The translations under genes were made by a program, and so were the position numbers. Source: Blumeriella jaapii (Eukaryota; Ascomycota; Leotiomycetes; Helotiales; Drepanopezizaceae). Taken from it: 64,000 bases of DNA. The stretch is taken from assembly GCA_009599575.1 (NCBI GenBank), contig VWND01000067.1:434001-498000 (forward strand). Direction: 5' to 3'. The notes beneath the pieces are model-generated. The model was given only the letters and a program-made list of their open reading frames with translations. It had not been told where the DNA came from and ran no database searches. Shown here in pieces: positions 59,560 to 64,000 of the stretch; the first letter of the stretch is position 1, and each line of letters opens with the position of its first letter.

Positions 59560-61130
59560 TGGATTTTCACGTTTCGAAAAGTAAAACTTGGACTCGTTAA
59601 ATATTACGTTTCGGCTCGTAATCATACGCATTAGCTGGGGCATTTAGATTTTGTAAATATTAAAAGCGTTATATTTAATTAAATATCCGATGTATTTTTT
59701 CGGAAGAATTTTAAATTTTTTTTTGTGTTTTATGGCCTTCCGATTTTTTATTATTGGGTACGTATAAGCTTCGTACGCATAAACTTTGTTTCAATTTAAT
59801 CTGAGGTCGGCCGTACGCGCTTTTATAATAGCAGAGTCGTAATACCGGAAATATTGCCTAAATCAGCTGTGTAAAATTTTATTTAAAAACTTAAATTGTT
59901 TTTTCGCAAACGGCGATATATTATACAAATGCGCTGCTGCTTTTATCGTTTCGGATTAAAAAAAAATTGGAAGTTCCGTTTTAATTTTTATTTTTATCGA
60001 ACGCTTAATTACTTTTCTTTCTGCTCGTTCGATCGAGCCGTTTGACTAATGCACGTAAAATAAAATCAATTCCAAATCGATACTTTCGCGCTCCGCCCAT
60101 TTTTAGTATTTCGAAATAATGTTTTTTTGTTTTGGAATTACCGACGATTCGTTATTTTATCGAATTTTGCAAATTAAAAGATTATATTAGCGTTTCACTT
60201 ATACGTCGAACGTTTGGAAACGGTTCAGAACGATTTTTATATTTTTCGTTCTGGTAGCGAAGGCTTAAATTTTTTTATTATATTCGTTTTTTATTAAAAA
60301 TATTTACGTCGAGCCGTTGTAAGCTTTTCTACGACTTTTGGGATAGTCGTAAAAGTTTCAGCCGATACGAAAAAAAAACTTAAAAAATTTGTTTTCTGAT
60401 ATTGTCTTCGAAATCATCTGTTTTAAATGCGTAATAGCATACTTTTCGCATTTCATTTTAATTAAGCCTTTGATTTTTATTTTACGAGTATTTTCGATCA
60501 GCTTTTCGAACGCGTTTTTGCTTAAATGGCCCGAACGAAAATGCTATAAGCGCGCATCGTTATCCCGATCGTACGTAAATACGCTGCTTTTTTTAAATTT
60601 ATAGCGCGTACGACGTTTCGGAATTGTATAAATTATAAAGCCGGGCGAATCACGTTTTAAAAAATTCAAATTGTCACGTGGAAAATGCGAATAAAAAAAG
60701 CAATTAATTTTAATATATTTAAATATACAAAGATCGGCGATCGTTTGATATTAACGTTTTAAAATAAAGCTTTTAAGGCTTTCAAAACGAAAAGTATTAT
60801 CCGACCTTTGGAACCAGTAATTTTTTTTAACCAAAAGATTAGCGGAAATAATATTAATAATAAAATCTGGAACAAACGCTACGTTGTTAAAAACTATATT
60901 TCAAAGCTTTTCATTTTTTTTGCGAAAAGCTTTTTTTATTAGACGACTTTTTTTCTCGACGATTAAAAGATTTTGTATACCTGTATAAACGCTGTTAATA
61001 AAATTATCAATTTTCTTGTAAAACCTTTCGATAAAAAAGTTTTTATCGTTTATCAAATGAGTTTTAAAATAATTATTAAAAAAAATACTTTTGTTTAAAA
61101 AGTAACACTGACCAGGCTTTAAAGCCAAAA
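59560..61130 (-). pseudogene. D protease tail, pre-integrase and integrase
   Basis: From 61128: MALKPGQCYFLNKS, then FVPDFIINIISANLLVKKNY (protease C-terminal part). The pre-integrase block reads HFRSGHLSKNAFEKL near 60530, followed by KMKCEKYAITHLKQ. The integrase core includes WAERESIDLELILFYVHQSN with GSIERAERKVIKRSIKIK (about 59990-60100). It continues as TIKAAAHLYNISPFAKKQ. Confidence 0.85.
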
Positions 61131-61139
61131 CGTTGATTC

Positions 61140-62700
61140 CGAAATGCTTTTTGATCGCATCAGAGCAAAAAAAACAGAAAGTTGCGGTAAAAAACTTTTT
61201 TTGGTCGTTTTTGAAAATTGATTTTAAAATCTGTTTTGGCTTGATTATTAGAATTCTAAAGATTTTGTTAATTGCGACTATTTAAATACTTTTTTTATTC
61301 AAAGCTTTTAAAGCTTTTTTATAATTGAAAAACAGCTTTTTTCGCATTTCAGCGATCTTCTGCCTATTTAAAAAATTGAAAAAAGTCTTTTTTTTACGAC
61401 AACCATTTATTACGTACAAAAGCTTTTTACAATCGATTGGAAGATAGAAATAGCGCTTTTTAAAAATGTCGCATAGGCAGTTATACCTTTTTCCTTCTTC
61501 CTTTTTGCCTTTTCCTTTTCTTTTTCTACGACTTTTCGAAATATCGTTATTTTTAAAATCGAAAAGGGAAATAGCGAAAACTTCGATTTTTCGGCCTGAA
61601 TTATCGAATCCTCGGTTGTTTTTAAAAGAAAAGATTATAAAGCTCAGTTCGATTGAAATCTTTTTTATAAGGAGGCCGGCAAATTCGTTTTTCAGATACT
61701 TAGCCTTTTTGCCGTTCGCCTATTATAAATTAATATATGCGGCGATTGCGTCGAGAAAATCGGTAGCAGCGTAACGGCCATTTATATCAGAAATCTTGTA
61801 TTCGACAGCTGTTTTATAAACGGTCTGCTATTTTTTTATTTACTCGATAATATTCATTTTTTCGTTGTACGCTTTGCAAAAAGTGTTTTTGTAATCAGAT
61901 TTGACGGAGCTAATCACGGAAAAATATGCAGGGGCAATATTCTTTTTTAAAATACGAACGAGAGCCTAAAATGACCTCTGCTTTTTTTTATAATATGAAT
62001 TTTTGATTTTACGCATATTCCCATTTATTAAAAAATCTCTTTGCAAATCAGTATAAAAAATGGCGTACGCTTTTTTATTATTAATAGCGTTAATCTTCGA
62101 TTAAGCAATTGCAAAATTTATTAAACTGGTTTTTATAATTAAAAAAACCCAGTCGAATAACTTCTGATAGGCAGTAACGTATTCTTGCCACTTTTTAAGC
62201 TTTTTTAAATAATTTTTAAAAAAATAATCGATTTTATTTTTCAAATCGTCGAAAATCAAATTGGCTGATCGAAGCCTGTCGAAAAGGTTATTAATCGTAA
62301 CGGCGGCCTTTTTTGTCTCGGTTATGCCGTTGTATTCGGCGCATTTTCGATCGTAGTCTGCTTAGCGCTTTTTGTTTTTTTAATCGATAAACTAATAAAA
62401 AAACTGTTTTTATAATCGTTTATTAATAAAAAAGCGAAATGGAAAGTTAGAATCGGTGTAATCGAAAGGAAAAATCCCTGATCGGTAAAATTTGTACGCT
62501 TTTAACCAGAAGATCTACGATTTTGGGTCGTAAAAGAAAACCTTTTTTTTCGTAAAGGCCGATATATTATTTTCGTTATAAAAAGTCGATTGATTAGATT
62601 AAAAAAAGTAGAAAAATAAAAATAAGATTTATAAATTAAAAAAATCGAAAAATTAATGCTTTCCGCATTTTCAATAGCCTTTTATCGATTCGTAGCCTTT
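61140..62700 (-). pseudogene. D gag (degenerate)
   Basis: The capsid-like part lies at about 61800-62400: KKWQEYVTAYQKLFDWVFLI, then AYAIFYTDLQRDFLINGNMR and ALVRILKKNIAPAYFSVISS. A Cys block YNCLCDIFKKRYFYLPIDCK (about 61420-61490) fits the zinc-binding end of copia gag. Stops interrupt. This shows that gag is in the normal position and strand, separate from the antisense frame. Confidence 0.72.
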
Positions 62701-62837
62701 TGCTAAATAAGGAAAATTCTGTAAAATATAATTTTTTACGAATATCTTTTAACAATTCGAATAAATTAATCGGTAAAAGCTCCCAACGAGTCTTCTAGCG
62801 TATGCATTGCAGAAAAAAGCTTATTGATTGGCTCCGA

Positions 62838-62847
62838 GGCTCATAAC
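62838..62847 (-). promoter_or_regulatory. D primer binding site (half initiator-Met tRNA type)
   Basis: On the element strand GTTATGAGCC directly follows the 5' LTR, an exact match to the complement of the initiator methionine tRNA anticodon arm. F uses the same type of site. Confidence 0.7.
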
Positions 62848-63149
62848 TGTCGTGCATAGCCGAATAATCGGTAAGAATCCTTACCGAAGGCTGGAACGGA
62901 TGAATTATATGCAGTAAAATGTTATTTGTATTATTTTAAATCTGATTAGCGAGCTTTTCGCAAAAAACGAAAGGTTCGGGCTCGCTTAGTCAGTCGCTCG
63001 GAAAAACTAGTCTCCGAAAAGGCTCGTTATCACGTGACTACGAGCCTTTCCGAGCTCCAGGAACATCTAACTACTGAAAGCGTACAGGAAGAATAAATCT
63101 GGAACAAAAGAAATAAAAGGAAATAAAGGAATGTAAATATAGCGCAACA
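62848..63149 (-). repeat. D 5' LTR (302 bp)
   Basis: Same termini as the 3' LTR, with CACGTG at 63031-63036. It is followed by GGAAT, the second target copy. Confidence 0.93.
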
Positions 63150-64000
63150 GGAATTTAACCGTATTCGTATCGAAAGCATATTTTTTCAGATTTTCGTAAA
63201 ATTTATTAATACGGAGTTTTTCGAAAACTTTTTTTACCGCGTTTATATAATCGTCGGAATTTTCGAAAAATATTAAAATATCGTCGAAATAAATTATATA
63301 CGTAATATTTATTAAACCGACTAAAGCTTAATTAATATACGTTTGAAAAGTTGCTAATACGTTCGAAAGGCCGAAAAATAATACGCAGTATTCGAAATGT
63401 TCGTAACGAATGCGAAACGCAGTTTTTCATTTTTTTTTTTTTTTTATTCGAAAGCGGTAATACGCCTAAGTAAAATTTAATTTAATAAATATTTTAGCTT
63501 TTTTAAAACGATTTAAAATTTCGCTTATAAAAAGTAAAAAAGTTCGATTTTTAATCGTAACTGCGTTTAAATTTTTATAATCGACGCATAATCGTAAATT
63601 TCCGTTTTTTTTCGGTATAAATATTACCGATGCGCCGGCAAAGCTAATAAATTTTTTTATCCAGCTTTTTTCTAAGCTCGAATCGAAATATTCGCGCAAT
63701 TCGATAAATTTAAATTCCGACAAAAAGTAAATTGATTTTTAAAAAAAGTTTTTTTTTTTCGCGAAATTTATTCGATATTTTATAAAATAATAAAAAGCTA
63801 GAATAACCGCGGCGGTATCGTTAAATACGTCGGCCTAGTCGTTGTATTTAAAAAGTAATTAATACTGTTTTTCAGTAGCTTTTTTTAAAACGATATAAAA
63901 CGCTTGTTTTTTTTTGGATTTTTTTTTAAAACGTTTAATTATAACGAAATTAAGCTATAAGCGTTCGATTGGATATCGCTACGATTTAGCTCGAAAGCTT
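63150..64000 (-). pseudogene. C2 reverse transcriptase, continues past window end
   Basis: C2 resumes after D. The open run 63466-63723 reads MSEFKFIELREYFDSSLEKS, then VIFIPKKNGNLRLCVDYKNL. The catalytic box YFDDILIF is intact near 63280. It aligns with C1 31355-32220. Toward 64000 it enters the RT-protease junction. The 5' half of C2 lies beyond the window. Confidence 0.88.

Larger units (their letters stand above)
54945..63149 (-). mobile_element. Ty1/copia element D, complete, minus strand, 8.2 kb
   Basis: Two 302-bp LTRs (54945-55246 and 62848-63149) and a perfect 5-bp target duplication GGAAT (54940-54944 and 63150-63154) define it. Across the join C2 reads exactly like C1 near 31360. 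On the minus strand: primer site, gag, integrase, RT, RNase H in copia order. A plus-strand frame of about 361 codons lies between pol and the 3' LTR. It is the innermost insertion of the right-hand nest. The LTRs differ almost only by transitions. Confidence 0.93.

Noticed and set aside
1..64000. Very AT-rich sequence could be mitochondrial DNA
   Set aside because: LTR and LINE retroelements with target duplications, frequent CpG and absence of mitochondrial genes point to nuclear repeat DNA.

Overview
This window looks like an AT-rich, gene-free block of transposon-dominated DNA from a filamentous ascomycete (Pezizomycotina). I found no intact host gene, tRNA, rRNA or CRISPR array. Nearly everything is retrotransposon: Ty3/gypsy (families A, B, C, E), Ty1/copia (D, F, G) and one Tad-like LINE (H). 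Coding regions are littered with stops, but family motifs can still be read. Differences between copies are almost all C/T or G/A transitions. CpG stays common while CpA/TpG is depleted, which is the pattern of repeat-induced point mutation (RIP). The species cannot be named from the sequence; RIP-type AT isochores such as those of Leptosphaeria are the closest general picture. Family letters are labels used only here.

Left half (1-24828): gypsy element E is the substrate. It is interrupted by A1 (1-5557, 5' end outside the window), by the short copia element F (6165-9618, 5-bp target duplication AAATA) and by copia element G (10788-23232, target duplication ATAAT). G is itself split inside its integrase by LINE H (about 14311-20612). 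E ends with its 3' LTR at 24828.

Island (24829-25596): about 770 bp with no element recognised. It holds a directly repeated, unexplained unit and several small hairpins.

Right half (25597-64000): gypsy copy A2 carries a complete minus-strand gypsy element C1 (27271-34628, target duplication GCCAA) and then B1. B1 contains a complete second copy of its own family, B2 (36178-47481, 11.3 kb, 4-bp duplication ATAA). B1 also contains A3 (minus strand), which contains B3 (minus), which contains C2 (minus), which contains the complete copia element D (54945-63149, duplication GGAAT). C2 resumes and runs off the window end. The right half therefore records six levels of insertion: A2 > B1 > A3 > B3 > C2 > D.

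The most interesting content is non-canonical coding capacity. Gypsy family C and copia element D each carry an extra open frame, antisense and tail-to-tail with pol, between pol and the 3' LTR. Gypsy family B carries about 3.2 kb of sense, protein-like sequence downstream of integrase. Five of the seven LTR families also share the palindrome CACGTG in their LTRs.
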